In this document: positions 1-12,540 of the stretch, one piece after another
Numbering within the stretch: the first letter of the stretch is position 1
Layout: each line of letters begins with the position of its first letter
The notes under the pieces: generated by a model
The model's database searches: none
Told to the model about the DNA's origin: nothing
Seen by the model: only the letters and a program-made list of their open reading frames with translations
Translations under genes and position numbers: made by a program
Source of the DNA: Apricaphanius iberus
Lineage: Eukaryota; Chordata; Actinopteri; Cyprinodontiformes; Aphaniidae
DNA: 64,000 nt
Direction of reading: 5' to 3'
Assembly: GCA_028564705.1 (NCBI GenBank)
Contig: JAPXFQ010000113.1
Location: forward strand, 930,001-994,000

Positions 1-380
1 GCTTGGGAATTGCCCTCAAAAGTCAAGGACAGTTTGAGTTTGGAGGCTGTTAGGTGGCGGAAACTCAAAAGCAGTGTTTGATCAGCAAGATCAACAAGGA
101 AACTGAGAAAGTGTCTGACTCATCTAAACATAGTCTTTCTTGATCCCACATGAATAGGAGCATGCCAAAAGCTCTGTTCAAACACTGGTCATTTGCAGAG
201 ATAGGATGGTGCAGTCTGCGCCATTGCTACCATGCAATCATGCTAAGGCGAGGAACACTATCATTATGTTGAAGAGATAAATAAGTGCCAGAAGAGAAGG
301 TGGTTGAGGAAATCTTTTAACATTCTGGCAAAAAAAGAGAACACACACAAGCAGAGGTTTTAAAGCCAATTTGCCTATTT
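1..380. other. Non-coding sequence, nothing recognised
   Basis: AT-rich sequence without a supportable reading frame, RNA gene or recognisable repeat. It leads into the diverged tandem array that starts near 381. Confidence 0.5.
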
Positions 381-2470
381 ATTAGCTACAGTGTATTACC
401 ACCAAGTGTATTTTGATTAAATACAGTTTTGGTTAAAAAGTTAAAATTTTCTTCACTTCTGAACACATGCATACAGAAAACTTTTCAAATTATAAGCAGT
501 TTGAGAAGGTGACATGTAGCATTGATAAAATGAAAACTAAAATACATTTGACCGAGACAATTGGTTTTGTGTTATTCACATAACTTTTAAAACAACTAAT
601 TTATTCGGAATACATTGCAGCCAACTAAGTGAGTGCATTTTGATTTAAAAGGTTGCAGATGAGGCTCTGGACCAAACCAGTGGATCGTTTTATTTTAATT
701 TCATAATGATCCAAAATGTAACTGTTAGGAACAACAAGCAGTAATCTGCAAAAATTCTACTTCACAGGAAAAAAAAAAATGGAAATACTTACCTACATTT
801 TTAGAAATTAAATGTGATAAATATGGTCTTCCTGAAAACAGATGTGTGTTATTCAAAGATGTTACATTGTTAGTCATAGTGTTATTACCATCAACCGATT
901 AGGCGTATTTTGATCTTAATATGTTCCAGATAATAATCTGGATGAAACATGTGCCTCGTTTCCCTCGTTCCTTTTTATTTCACATTTTTCAAAATGTTAC
1001 CATATCGAAGAAAACCACAAGTTGGATCTATGGTTTATCAAAGTAACTAACAAAGAAGGTGAAATATACCATGAGTCAAATGTTGGAGTTCTGGTAAGGA
1101 TAAGAATGAATGTCTAAAATTAATAAGTTTTTTAATCAAAGATGTCAATTCATCTGTGACAGTATATTACTACCACCTAATTAAGTGTATTTAGGCGAAA
1201 TACATGAATGCTCTGAATGATACGAATTTTTTCTTCATTGTGAATCCATTTGTTTCCATTTCAAAATTAGCTAAACCTGCCTCTCATGGCATCAGAAAGT
1301 CATCTGCAAACCATTATAACATTCATTGTACATTGAAGAACTTGGCCTAACATTTTCTAAAATTCAAATGTAATATTTGTCAGTGTGTTCACCTATGGAT
1401 ACCAATGAATGTTTTAAATATAAAAGATAAGTTAAAAAGCTATATTGTGATAACATACATGTCGCTGATGTAGCCCTGGATGAATTGTTTTCTCTTTTTC
1501 TGAATGTTTTTTTCCAATTCAAAATAATCCCAAGTTGACTCCAATAAACATTTAAAAGTCATCTGCAATGCATACTACTTTACTACTTAAGAGCTTTAAA
1601 CATTTTTGGTTTCCAAATTTGAGATTTGTCAAAGTAGGATCAACTTAGAATATGAAATGTGGCTTGAGGATAGGAAAACATTGTCATTCTTGTTGAATAT
1701 CATTCTAAGATATTTTGAAAGTCAGATGCATTGTTTTTTGATATAGTGCATTGGCATCAACTAAATTCGTTTTGAACAAAAGCCTATTGAACATGATGTT
1801 CTTGATAAAATATTTTTCCTATTCTGCATCTGTTTATTTTTTCTTTCAAATGTATCCAAACCTGACTCTCCTGGTTGAGAAAATGTCCATCTGCAAGCTG
1901 TTATATTTTATTGCTACAAAACAAGCAGCTTTGCCTCAGATTTTTAGAATTTAAATGTTAGACTCTCCAAGGTGAAGTACATTTTAGGAGGTAAAATAAA
2001 GCATCAGTACAATCTTTTCAGTCAGTTTAAGGATAAGAATCTATCCCTTTGATTGTGATTATTTCATGGAGAGAAATGTGAAACTGAGACAGCTTTCAAA
2101 GCAAAAATACGTTAGTGTTAGTGTATTACTGACTAACACTGATTTGGTAAAAAAATATTTCAGACGCTCTGGATATAATGTGTTTGACCACTTATGGCTC
2201 CATCTATTCCCATTCCAAGATGTTCCAAGATTTTTTTGTTTGAACAATGTAAATGTATTTTGCAAAGTGTTTAATTCTATCGGTACGAAACAGATTGCTT
2301 TGCCCTAACAACTTCTGTAGGCAAATGTAAAGTTTTCTTTTAAAAAGTGTATTTGAGGAGGCAAATTTAGAATGAGTCAAAAAGGTTTTAGTTCAGATGA
2401 TGATAAGAATGAATAGCTTTAATCAATGACATTAGGCGAAGAGATTTTTTATTACTGGGACATCTGGGAA
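381..2470. repeat. Highly diverged tandem array, about 8 units
   Basis: The same ordered series of short motifs recurs through this stretch. A 'gtgtattaccacc/gttattaccatca'-like anchor appears near 391, 615 (weak), 881, 1161, 1445 (weak), 1745, 2121 and 2425. Each is followed about 40 bp later by a 'ctctgga(t)'-like motif (near 666, 931, 1207, 1472, 2167), then 'atctgcaa' (741, 1303, 1561, 1889), then 'aaattcaaatgt'-like (800, 1355, 1610, 1947, 2320), then 'aggataagaatgaat'-like (1096, 1394, 1666, 2029, 2401). Spacing is irregular, about 225-375 bp, so the array is old and full of indels. No unit keeps an open frame. This is a visual alignment only. It could be a decayed satellite, a tandemly amplified repeat or a degenerate multi-exon relic; the first is most likely. 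Confidence 0.6.
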
Positions 2471-4900
2471 ATCCCGATTCACTGTGGCCTAAGCATGCCG
2501 TTTGTGGAAACGGTTAAAACCGCAGACACCGCCAACTCTTCTCCTTTCATTGCACTCAGTCACTCAGCATCCTTATCAGAAGAACAAATTACTCCACTTA
2601 TTACCTTCACATGCACATAAATTCCTAAGTAGATCTAAAAGATGGCAAAGCTGCTACTGGAACAATGTTTGTCTTGGCAAGCGCCTTTCCCCCTCAGAAT
2701 CTAATTATTTGCAGCAGCTGCTTGCGCTCTTGTTTGTAGCACAGAAAAACTAAAAACTCTTTAAAGGATCTCTCTTCTGCTCTCCTCTGAGTTGGCAGGA
2801 AGTTCTGTGTTTTGAACCCCCCCAAAGCCGGTTCACTTTGCCCTGGGAAGGCTAATCAGAAATCGAATCCCAACACTACCGAGTGAAACTCGAGCGAGGT
2901 GTTGGATTTGTAGATTTGTTTTGTCATGACGAAAATTTTGAGGTAAAAGAAAAGGCTATCCATCAATTTCTACACTTGCCTTTCAGTAACGTGCTCTGAC
3001 AGTGCCAAACGATTGAAATGTAAGCCAACGGTTTTACAGTTATTGCGCCTGATACAAGCCACCGACTCTGAATGGAGCCGCACCATAATTTTGCCATTTA
3101 GGAAATCTAGGTCAGGGGATAAATGCACTGGGCTTTTTGTGGACCGGTGACTGATCAAATACAGCCAAGAACAGGGGGAAGCTTTTTACTTGATCAATAA
3201 AATCTGTACCACACACGCAACTCAAACTTTATATGACAGAGGGTTACCATTGAACTGAATATACTCAGGCAACACATCTTTATATTGCCTCTCAGCTTTA
3301 TGAAGATAAAACTTCTAAAATCATGCATAACTTACACTAAACTTTTAAGAAGATGTCAAACTTTACCATTTGTCTTTGAAATACATTTCATTTTCCCTTC
3401 TCAATGATCTGCCATGCTATTATGTTCCAACCTAATCTTAAAGTAATCTCATAGTTGTACTTTGAAAGTATCAAGCAATGAATGCTCCTCCGGCTGGTTT
3501 ACCAAGATAAATACACAATCTCACACAACAGCAGCTTTCACCGATTCAACACCCCTCTCCTCTCGGACTTTCACAGCTGCACAATCTCCATTTACAAAAC
3601 ACCTCATGGCTGGAGCTTGGTATAAATACTATACATCATATTCCCACTTCACTGGCAGGTCACTCTTCTCACTTGACTTGATTTAAATAGCCAACGTGAG
3701 TAGTGCATTCCCTCCACTCTCTTCCTCTCTGTGCAGCTTTGACAGTCTCTCCGGAAAAAAGCTCTTCAGCAACTCATCCATGTAGAATTTATCACCACTG
3801 AACAAAGGACATATGCATTGTGCACCCAAACCTTTGGATAAACTACACTGACCACAGTTCTTTTTAAAAGGAGTCAAATTAGAAAGACACACACAATTAA
3901 GTATAATCAGAAATCCTTGATCCTTCGATATCTATTATCGTTTTTCTTTCACGTCTAACCCGTAGATTCAGATTTCGTTCCCTCTAAGGCAGTAGTGTAC
4001 AGAATCAGAACTCAATAAGCTGGTATCCTGCATGTTTCCCTTCTTTTGCTGATTTGACACACCTGACTGAAATTATGAACTTTGACTTGCTGATGAGGAA
4101 GTTGGACCATTTGAATCAGCTGTGTTGAAGCAGAGACACATCTAAAACTGGCAGGACTCAGGCTGGATGCTCTAAAGACTATAATAATGGAGAGAAAAAA
4201 GGTGCACTGCAAGTTCCCAAGCAGAATCCAAGAAAACATGAAAGAAAATTCAGGATTTTCCACATTCATAAACCAAGACATATTTCTCAGATTTTTTTAC
4301 CGACTTCAAATAGAGCATGCTATTGGTTGATGTGCTTAGAGTGTATTTATGTATTAAATATTTGACCTGCCAATGATTTATTAGAGTCAATCAAGAAAAC
4401 TGGTTGATTCCAATCTCTTGGCAGATTAATTAGTGCATCTCTAAGTACAATTATTGAAATTTGCTACAGAAAAATGTCCTCTATCTCTCCCTCTCTTTTT
4501 CTATGATATCACAATACTAATCAGGAGCAGTCTGGGACCATCTGACTGAGTGATACAGAATCAATATCGATAATTTAACAATCATTAAGGTAGCATACAT
4601 TGTGGGATTTTCATCACATGTGAAATTATGTAGAGTGCAATTATTTGAATAAAACAGGATTTTCACACCTACTGAAATAGTACAATCAAACACGTTTAGA
4701 CTCCATTTTTCTTGATGAGAAAGGTATCTTACATTCCCAAAAGCTTTCATTCAGTTTTTAGTCCGTGTGCTTTCTGAAATAAGAAAAATTAACAGGTGAA
4801 TGGTTTTGCATTGAGGGAGAAAAAAATGACATTAATGGAATGTGGTGCCCTCTAATCCCTTGAGACAGAGGAATTTGCGACTGAGGGAATTCCTGTCATT
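2471..4900. other. Non-coding sequence, no gene seen
   Basis: Short chance frames only. A small inverted repeat is visible around 2868-2908 ('cccaacact' against 'ggtgttgga', with a CG-rich loop). No mobile element or RNA gene was recognised. Confidence 0.45.
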
Positions 4901-5133
4901 CAAGGGGAAAACTATGAAAACCTGCGCGCACACTCACACACATACTAGGGCTGTGGTACAGGCAACTGACTGACTGCAAAAACACAGCTACCCGCTGCCA
5001 CTACAAATCCCTTCTTACAGAGTCACACTCTGGTAACTGAGTCAGAGATGTGCTGCAATCAGTTTTTGTGAAAATGCTTTACAAAAAGGGAGGAAAAACT
5101 CTGAAAGCTAGATAAAGAAAATTAGTGCAGTAC

Positions 5134-5680
5134 CTGTTATGGAGGAGGCAATGAGTCGTTTCTGGGCTTTATCCTTAGGTTCTTCAACAGACCTTCATTA
5201 CCTCATAGAGGAGTTTGTCTCTTGGTGCTAGTTTCAAGTGTATAGGCAGGAGGGGGGACCACACAGCTCCTGGAAGACAACCTCTCTCCTCTAATCCTCG
5301 CTCCGATGTGATGACACTCTCTAACCTCGACCATCTGTTGAAACACGTCCCAGAGAAGTCAGCACCACGCTTGTGTCAAGAGCCCCACACCCCCCGCCCA
5401 ATCACAATCCGGCTGCTGGGTGGCTCCTCGCTGCCAGGAGGCAGGGACAAGGACACGGGACAGCGCAGAGGGGGAGAGACAAACGCACTCACACACTCTA
5501 CCACCCCCACCTCGTATGGACACTATGAACTGAGAGCAAGAACCCCCCGCCCAATCTTCCTTCACCCCCCAGTCATCGTAACCCGAGAGGCAGCGTAGAC
5601 CAACAGGAAGAGTGAGAGGGAGTGGAAACGGGAGCAATGGGAGGGGAGCAAGAGTTGGAGAAAAAAAAAAAAAAGATACA
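5134..5680 (-). promoter_or_regulatory. Possible promoter and untranslated first exon, minus strand
   Basis: A locally GC-rich block in AT-rich surroundings. Two near-identical units of a GC box fused to an inverted CCAAT box, read on the minus strand as ATTGGGCGGGGG, lie at 5391-5402 and 5543-5555, about 152 bp apart. Both match classic NF-Y and Sp1 binding sites. Downstream on the same strand the sequence stays GC-rich until a consensus-like splice donor (CAG then GTACTG) whose exon side ends at 5134. A short upstream frame (ATG AGG TAA) lies before it. If real, this is the start of a gene whose coding exons lie beyond position 1, and the tandem array would be in its first intron. No coding exon confirms this, and the block could be a chance GC-rich stretch. 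Confidence 0.3.
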
Positions 5681-7560
5681 TTCAAATGCAAACAGTAGAG
5701 GAGGAAAATGATGGGCAAACTATTTGTTTAATCTTTATCATCTTGATAAACATCTCACATTGCGGCACACACACACACACAATTCACTTCCCGCCAAGCA
5801 TATACTGACCTTTCCATCTCCCACTCTTTTCTCAGTAGCAACAGGGTATGTGGTCCAGAGAATAAAAGTTACAAATGCCATAAAACCTCTATTGGCACCT
5901 CTATTGGCTCCATGGTGGGAATGCTGTTTGCACTAAACTGTTAAATCTGCAGGCACAGCAGCCCTTGCACCTTAGTGTGATAAATTCTTACAGTCCTCAG
6001 GCAGCATTCTTGCCCTTCTCCACCTTTTTCCTTAAATTAGAAAGAAGGCTTAAGAGGGGGAGACAATGAAATTACAACGCTAAACTAAAGTAAAAGTGAG
6101 ATAGAGAGGAAAATAATCATAGTTTGCCCACAGTCTGATAAATTATTTCCAGCGTCATTCCTGTAGCATTCATTCAACATGTCAACCCATTTGACAAACT
6201 ATTGTAGTAAAACAAAGGGGAAACATGAGGTGAGATAAGCTGATGTCTTAATCATTTAGTGGAATCACTGTGCCACTCAATGGTCTATTAAAAGATGATT
6301 ATGAGAACCTGATGACATTCAGGAGCGACTTCAAAAGCAAGCCATGATAAAATGATTTCCCCTGATAAGCAACAGTACCAGTGGTGAGTTAATCAGAGGC
6401 GTTAAACACGCAAAAGGAACTGTTTTTGAAGAGCTTGCTTCTACTCTATATGCACAATGGCCTTTGTTTCAACTTGGTCTTTGATAAAGTCTGGAAAAGC
6501 AGGAATCTGAGGTTTTATTAATTTTATAAATGGTGGTTTTCAGAAAGCTGTGACAGTTTTTTTAAACATGACTTCATAGTGTTCTCCAGAGTATATTTTG
6601 CCCTTGGCCCCAAACCAACACAACAACCACTAAAATTGGCATTTTTGGAAAAAAGCACCCAACTGCCTTTAATCAGTAGCAGAGATTGTGCCATTATCTC
6701 AGTGCTTTTAGTTTAAAAGAAGTTCAAAGACGGTTGCGTCTGCCTTCAAAATGTTAGGAAGAATCCCAAAATGCTGTTACTGATCAGTTATGCTCCATTT
6801 GACAGCTTCGTTTTACTCATCACAACGAAAGAAGCATTTAACTTTTTCTAACATTGCACACACCTCTTGCTTGTCTCTTTAGAAATAAACACCTCTACTG
6901 TGAGATGCTTTATGTGGACAGCACATAAGAAGCAGGAAAAAAGTCTCAGAGTAAGAGTGCACATGTAGCAGCAGCAGGTGGAGCATTCTACTTAAACAAT
7001 AAAGCCTGAAGCACGCAGCAGCTTGACTCATGCTCAGGACTGGGTGCCAGAGATTAGTACTTGGAGAAATTCTTCAGATGCGTTTGTATTTAGAGGTTTC
7101 ACTGTATAGATAAAATATTTCACTTGGTGGTTTGTAAAAGTCCAATTCCACTTTTTTCCTCCTTTTGTGTTGGCATTGCTCTGCTGCCTCTATAAACACT
7201 CCAAATATTAATAAAAAAACTTTTTTTCAGAAATCTTTTGCTTCTATAATCCTTTTTGCCAAACCCTGCAGATAACATATTAAACCCCACCCTCTAATTC
7301 CAACAGAGAGACTAAAGCCCAGTTTATAATTGGTCTGTTTGCTAATGCTAATTTTTCAACCTGCGGTAAAAGTTACTTTAGGTTTAGTTGAGTAATCCAA
7401 TATCTAGCTAGTGCTAGCTCTGTGACTATACACAACTTTGAATTTGTAGTCATTTTAATTACAATTTTTTACATGCAAATAAATCAAAAATCATATGAAA
7501 AACATAGTCATAACACACATGAGTAATTATTTTTTGAGCAAGCTTTAAAAACAGAAAAAA
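5681..7560. other. Non-coding sequence with a possible conserved element
   Basis: No gene. There is a poly(A) run just before the interval (about 5661-5674) and a short (CA)n at about 5766-5782. The stretch 6110-6430 is rich in TAAT/ATTA and TGATAA-like words without low complexity, as in vertebrate conserved non-coding enhancers, but conservation cannot be judged from one sequence. Confidence 0.3.
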
Positions 7561-7604
7561 ATATATGTATGTATGCAAATATATGTATGTGTAGGTATAT
7601 CAGT

Positions 7605-7650
7605 GTATATATATATATATATATATATATACTCTGATGGCATAATGAAT

Positions 7651-7708
<58 letters not shown>

Positions 7709-7728
7709 TATTATATATATGCCATTCT
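7605..7728. repeat. (TA)n microsatellite with flanking inverted repeat
   Basis: Two TA runs (about 7605-7631 and 7654-7703). The second sits inside a perfect inverted repeat: 'gaatggcatatata' from 7647 pairs with 'tatatatgccattc' ending at 7727. The whole is one large palindrome centred near 7687, able to extrude as a cruciform. Confidence 0.9.
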
Positions 7729-10330
7729 CATATGTAGGAATCCCGTGGCTTACTAACAAGATGGGTGTGCTTGTTTTGCAACTGCTAATGTGCATAAAAG
7801 TGACAGAGCCCACTAAACATCTAATTCTGAAAGGTACTAAAATTGTCAAGATTTGAGCTGGTGAGATCGCCTAATGCGAGTGATGTTGTGCAAAGAATGT
7901 AATTAAAGCTGTGGTCCATAGTGTGTTATTATCAAGCAGAGCAGGAGATTTTGTCACCTGAACATCCCTTCTTCTGCTACTGATTGAGGTGTGCTACAGT
8001 GACGTATACTGGGGTGGGGATTGGGGCCTTTTGATTGACAACTCCCACTATTGGATATGCAAATCTATTGGTCAATGCTCTAGGCCGGAGTAAATTATTT
8101 AATTTACTGTAGAGACCAAGGGAGGGACTGGGGAAAATATAAAGTTTGAAAGGTTATCTACTTTTTAACTTTAAACAGGATCAGAGAGTCAAATTAAACC
8201 ATCTTTTAAGTTATTACGTACCCCAGCTTTAAAATGTTTTGTACAGACCATTAATCTATTATAACTTGTTAAAAAAGAAGCATAATATGTCCCCTTTGAT
8301 ACCAAAAACTGATTGATATTATTAGTGTGTTTTGGGCTAATAGTTACAAATATCTTCATTGCAACTGTAAGCTGTGGTTATTTTTTTTAGCTTCATGCAT
8401 ATATCTTTGCTTTAATATGTTCAACTTTCCTAAAATCTTCTGAATCATTTTGCTCCCTTACTCAGTTCAACCAGCTGTTCCCAAAGCAATTGTCATCTTT
8501 TGGGAACGGCTCCTTTTCATAACTAACTTTTTTCTGGTACAAGGAACAAAAACTGCAAAAGTACAAAATGGTTTCAGACTGTCTAAGTCTAGCTCTTCAT
8601 TGCACCAGCCTGAATGAACATGTAAAACACCTCACTTCAATTAGCTTCTTACTCCTTTTGTATTTCCACTAATATCCATAAACAGCTCCTTTATGAAAAA
8701 AAAGTTAATTTTGTGTCTTCACACCGAAGTAAAAACTTCCACTCTGAAAAGTGTTATTGTGGGGAACCTGAAATTGCAACATATTCCAGTTACTACCCCA
8801 TGTCTAACCAATAGATTCTGTTTAATTTTATGTTACTAGAAGTTACATTTTTTTTTTTCATTTCCTCCTACATTTTCAAAATCACAGAAGTGCAATACCC
8901 TTCAAAAGTTTTGAGTAGTCATAAGGAAAAGTCACGTGTTATGGAGTAATATCCCTAAAGTCACACATGTGGATCAGCTTTGTAGCTTTATTTAAAAATA
9001 AGACATTAAAAGCACAAAGATAGACTCCTTCTTTTAAGGGAATGCTTAAAGTTGCATTCCCCTTAGGCGTACATTAAACTAAACAAGACCACATGAAACT
9101 TTCACCAGCTTGTACTGATGTTGGAAACAGAGACAGCAGTGTGAATGAGTTAGGCCCTTAGGGAGAAAAAAAAAGTGCACGAATTAGATTACCTAAGTGT
9201 ACAAAGACCATCCCCTCAGCCCCTCCTGCACGGCTACACACAGCCTTACCCACACCTCCAACCCCAAGCCCCCATTCTCACGGCCGAGAGGTTTCCAAAA
9301 GGGCCTTCAGGACGGCCAGGGGTGACCAAGATCTCTGTTCTCTTTACTGGATTAAAGATGGCTTGCCCACTGGGGGTGTGGGACACATCTGTAAACATCT
9401 TAAAAACACACACACACGTACAAGAAGAGGTTCTGTTTCAGTAGAGAAAACACCCAAGTTACTGTATTCGTTGCTTTTCAAGACTGCAAAGCTTTCTGGC
9501 ATTTTGATTTATTCAAACATATAGTTGTTTTTCTGGTTTATTTTCTATTTTCTGACCCACTGATTTGCACTAAAGCAAAAGCAAAATGTGGTCTATAAAA
9601 TTGAAACTTATGAATGACTGTATGACCTGCACGGGTTCACCAGTACCCTCACTCATTCTCCTCTCTGCATTCCCACTTCCAAGAGTTTGTCAAAAGCTAA
9701 CACACCGTTATGTAACATCTGAAATGAATTGCCATTAAACTGAATGATTTCCTCTTATTAATACTTTTTTGATTGGGTGTCTCATTTAAAAACTTATTTT
9801 TCTATCTTGTGCTCTACTATTGAAGTGAATCCAGGCTTTCACTGACCCTAGTCTAACTCACAGCCCCCCAAGCTGCCTCCCCCAGCTCTCCTCCGGCCAT
9901 CGGTTGGGCCTGCAGGTGCAGGCAGGGCCAATGTTGGGGGGGCTCCTCGGTTCACTGGCCCCATTCTTCATGGCTGAATGAGATACATAGGGCTGTCATA
10001 ACTGTGATTCAGCCACTGTGCCTCTGTGTGATGCTGAGCGTAGGCTTCGGGATGCAGCCACAACACAAGTGAGTGACAGAGACTTCTTCCGTTCAGCATT
10101 TTGAGATTAGAGGCTTGTAATCAGTCACTGCCTGGCAGCAGTTTGAATTCATGAAATATGACTGGCAGGCTGTAAAGGATAAAAAGAAAGAGAAAAGAGA
10201 GACAGAAGGAGGTATGACTGAATTACAATGAAATGTCAAATCAAACATAATAAGCTTTTAAATGAGGAAGGGCACACGTTGGAGGAACCTGAAAACAAGG
10301 TCCTTAATCACCAGTTCTGTGCCGCACACT
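7729..10330. other. Non-coding sequence, no gene seen
   Basis: Mostly unique-looking sequence. The piece 9840-10080 is GC-richer with C and G runs and no frame of interest. A short (CA)n lies at about 9405-9418. No RNA gene or transposon is supported; a possible Tc1-like end around 8897 ('aatacccttcaaaagtttt') is too short to call. Confidence 0.4.
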
Positions 10331-10331
10331 A

Positions 10332-10640
10332 CAGTGTTTTGCAAAGTATAATAATAATAATATAATAGTCACCCCTCTGTACATTTTATGGTTATATTAT
10401 CACCACAAATCTATTTTGTTGGGATTTTGTTTAACAGATCAACACAATGTAGTGCAAAAATATGAAGATTCATTTTTAATATAAAAAGAAATACTCAATT
10501 GTGTGGTGTGCATCTGCATTTACTCCCCATTATTTTGATAAACCTAAATAAAATAATTTAAGCCAATTAATACTATTTGTACACGGAGTCCACCTTTGTG
10601 TAATTTGATCTAAGCATAAATAAAACTTTTCTCAGAAGGC
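10332..10640 (+). mobile_element. Tc1/mariner left-end fragment
   Basis: Begins with CAGTGTTTTGCAAAGTATAA, the characteristic outer end of an abundant fish Tc1-like family. It follows the usual order of that family's left arm: 'cccattattttgat...' near 10525, then 'gtccacctttgtgtaatttgat' near 10587, then a degraded lead-in toward the transposase. No transposase remains, so this is a solo arm or MITE-like relic. Confidence 0.55.
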
Positions 10641-11425
10641 TTCACAGGTTTTGTTAACATATATATCCATTTAGATGACAAAATTTTTCAGCAAAACGAA
10701 GGTTTTTCTCAGTGATTTGGCTTGTTATTTACATGAAAAGCGGGGGCACACCCTTTCAAAAACAGGTTCTCGAGTGGAGAAATCTGACAACGCTGAGTGA
10801 TTCATTCTCTTGTAAAGGGAAAGCCGGGTGACTTTCGACAACAGTGATGTCACTGCCCGCCACATTACTTCAATTCTTTTCCTGGTAGTGAGGGGGAAAC
10901 CGTAGAACATTGCATACACGCGGCACAGTGCCATCTAAATAGCGGGCATATGTACTACATCGTTTTCAATGAGATCGCATCTGGATTAAATGAAGTGTCG
11001 ATTGCACCCGTGAATTCAAACAAAAATGCCAACGCTGTCTTGTAAAGTGCCTCTCAGTCAAACAGAATCATAAAGACAAAGGAACATAGTACTTTTTAGT
11101 CCATTATCTGAAAACAGGAAGATAATGGAAAAATGCAAACTAGTGATTGACTACCTTGTTTAATGTTTTTAATCATACGATATTAAAGTATTAATTGAAC
11201 CAACAGTAAAAAGGGATAATAAAACAACATTTAATAAAACTCATAACGAGGGCCCCACTAAAAAAAAAAAATAGATCTGGAAATGAAATTCATGTACAGA
11301 AGCTGTGTCAGTAGTTGCTTTATTCATTATTAAATCTTGTTTTAATGAAAATTCACATTAGTGAAGGTTATGGACTAACTTTTTATTATTGAGAAATTAT
11401 TGACTCTGCCTAAGCGAGTCAAGAC
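10641..11425. other. Non-coding sequence, slightly CpG-rich
   Basis: About 10735-11060 has more CpG than its surroundings and could be part of an unrecognised repeat. A 69-codon frame on the minus strand (10725-10934) has no recognisable domain and is not called. Confidence 0.35.
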
Positions 11426-11560
11426 TATTCTGTTTGTATAGCACATTTTCAACACAAGGTAATTCAATGTGCTTGACGTGATTGGGTGGTAAAGGAACCT
11501 AACATATGATAAAAGCATAGAAAGTAAAAACCAAAAAAAACATACAGTCAGAAGGCAGAG
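11426..11560 (-). mobile_element. L2-type LINE 3' tail fragment
   Basis: Carries the same tail words as the larger L2 remnant at 13.74 kb: 'tttgtatagcac' and 'acacaaggtaattcaa', then 'gattgggtggtaaaggaacc' against 'gattaagtggtaaagaaacc' there, and 'ataaaagcatagaaa' against 'acaaaagcgtggaaa'. Only the 3' untranslated end is present. Confidence 0.5.
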
Positions 11561-11725
11561 GGGTAGCTAAGTTGCTTAACTGCAGTTTTCGGGCTAAAAG
11601 CTCCTGTTAACCTCCGGTGGTTCTGGGTTAGCTCAGTTAGCTCCTAACTACATAGTCTCAGAGTGTCAATCCAATGCATCCTCACATATGGACACAAGAT
11701 CAGACTCCTGACCATGCATCCATAT

Positions 11726-12081
11726 GTGACGAGTTGGGTACCCCCCTCGCGTCATTTTTTGACGCGCTCAGAACAGGTTGTATGGGTGTTGTCCTTTATT
11801 GCAAACATCTGAAGTTTATTTCGTTTCAGAGCTGTTCAATCTAGCAGAATAACATACCGCACGTTGAGTTATCTAACCAATTTTAACCAACCCCCAAGTT
11901 TAAGTTCTAACCTTAAGGTCACAGAAGGACCAAAACACATTCTTTTAAACAAGCAATCAAGTAAACTGATTCCTTATCGTCCCTGTGACGTCAATAACTG
12001 ACGTTTAGGGATCTGTATAACTATCAACGGGAGCACCCAGCATGTCAAAAAATGACACGAGGGGGTTACTCAACTCGTCAC
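11726..12081. mobile_element. MITE-like element with about 42-bp terminal inverted repeats
   Basis: The left end 'gtgacgagttgggta' with 'cctcgcgtcattttttgacg' and the right end 'atgtcaaaaaatgacacgag' with 'ttactcaactcgtcac' are reverse complements with only a few mismatches over about 42 bp. The enclosed 270 bp has no reading frame. Within each arm 'gtcattttttgac' is itself palindromic. No convincing target-site duplication is seen, so the superfamily is undecided. It is non-autonomous. Confidence 0.65.
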
Positions 12082-12429
12082 AACTGGCTTCCAATCAGCT
12101 ACTCAGAGACACTCTTGGTGATGTCATGGAGGCTTTTTCCATCTTTATATACAGTCCATGGTTACACCAAGTAATTCAACTGTACCGGAAAACAACCTAT
12201 CATAATCATCTAATTATATTTTAAAGTATATTCATTAATACATTAAAACAGTTCAACAAGCAACTCTAACACTCAACTATACTGTGAGTTTTTGGACAGG
12301 TTCCAGACATCAATGAGTTTATCATTTACCCCAATAAACCAATTCTGATCACAATCATCTTTTGTTACTGATGACAAAAACATACCAAGCCACAGCTGCC
12401 CACCTAAACTGAGCTACAAGGGAGCGCCG

Positions 12430-12537
12430 CCTAATGCTAAATGCCCTTCAGTAGCCCGGATCTGGACAGGTTGTACTATAAACTTAATCTCGTTGTAGCT
12501 CTATTTCAATGACAATAAAGTTGATTCTGATTCTGAC
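12430..12537 (+). mobile_element. LINE-like 3' tail
   Basis: Ends in 'tcaatgacaataaagttgat' followed by 'tctgattctga'. This is an AATAAA-containing retroposon tail running into a short hexamer-like repeat, a common 3' end of fish LINEs. The body upstream ('ggagcgccgcctaatgc...') is short and unassigned. Confidence 0.4.
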
Positions 12538-12540
12538 AAG

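Noticed and set aside
5215..5718. Overlapping frames of 127 (plus) and 119 (minus) codons
   Set aside because: Low-complexity P/S/T- and L/F-rich readings of GC-rich DNA on both strands, with no domain. The promoter-like reading explains the composition better.
9175..9444. 89-codon proline-rich frame
   Set aside because: No domain, no splice context and no second supporting exon.
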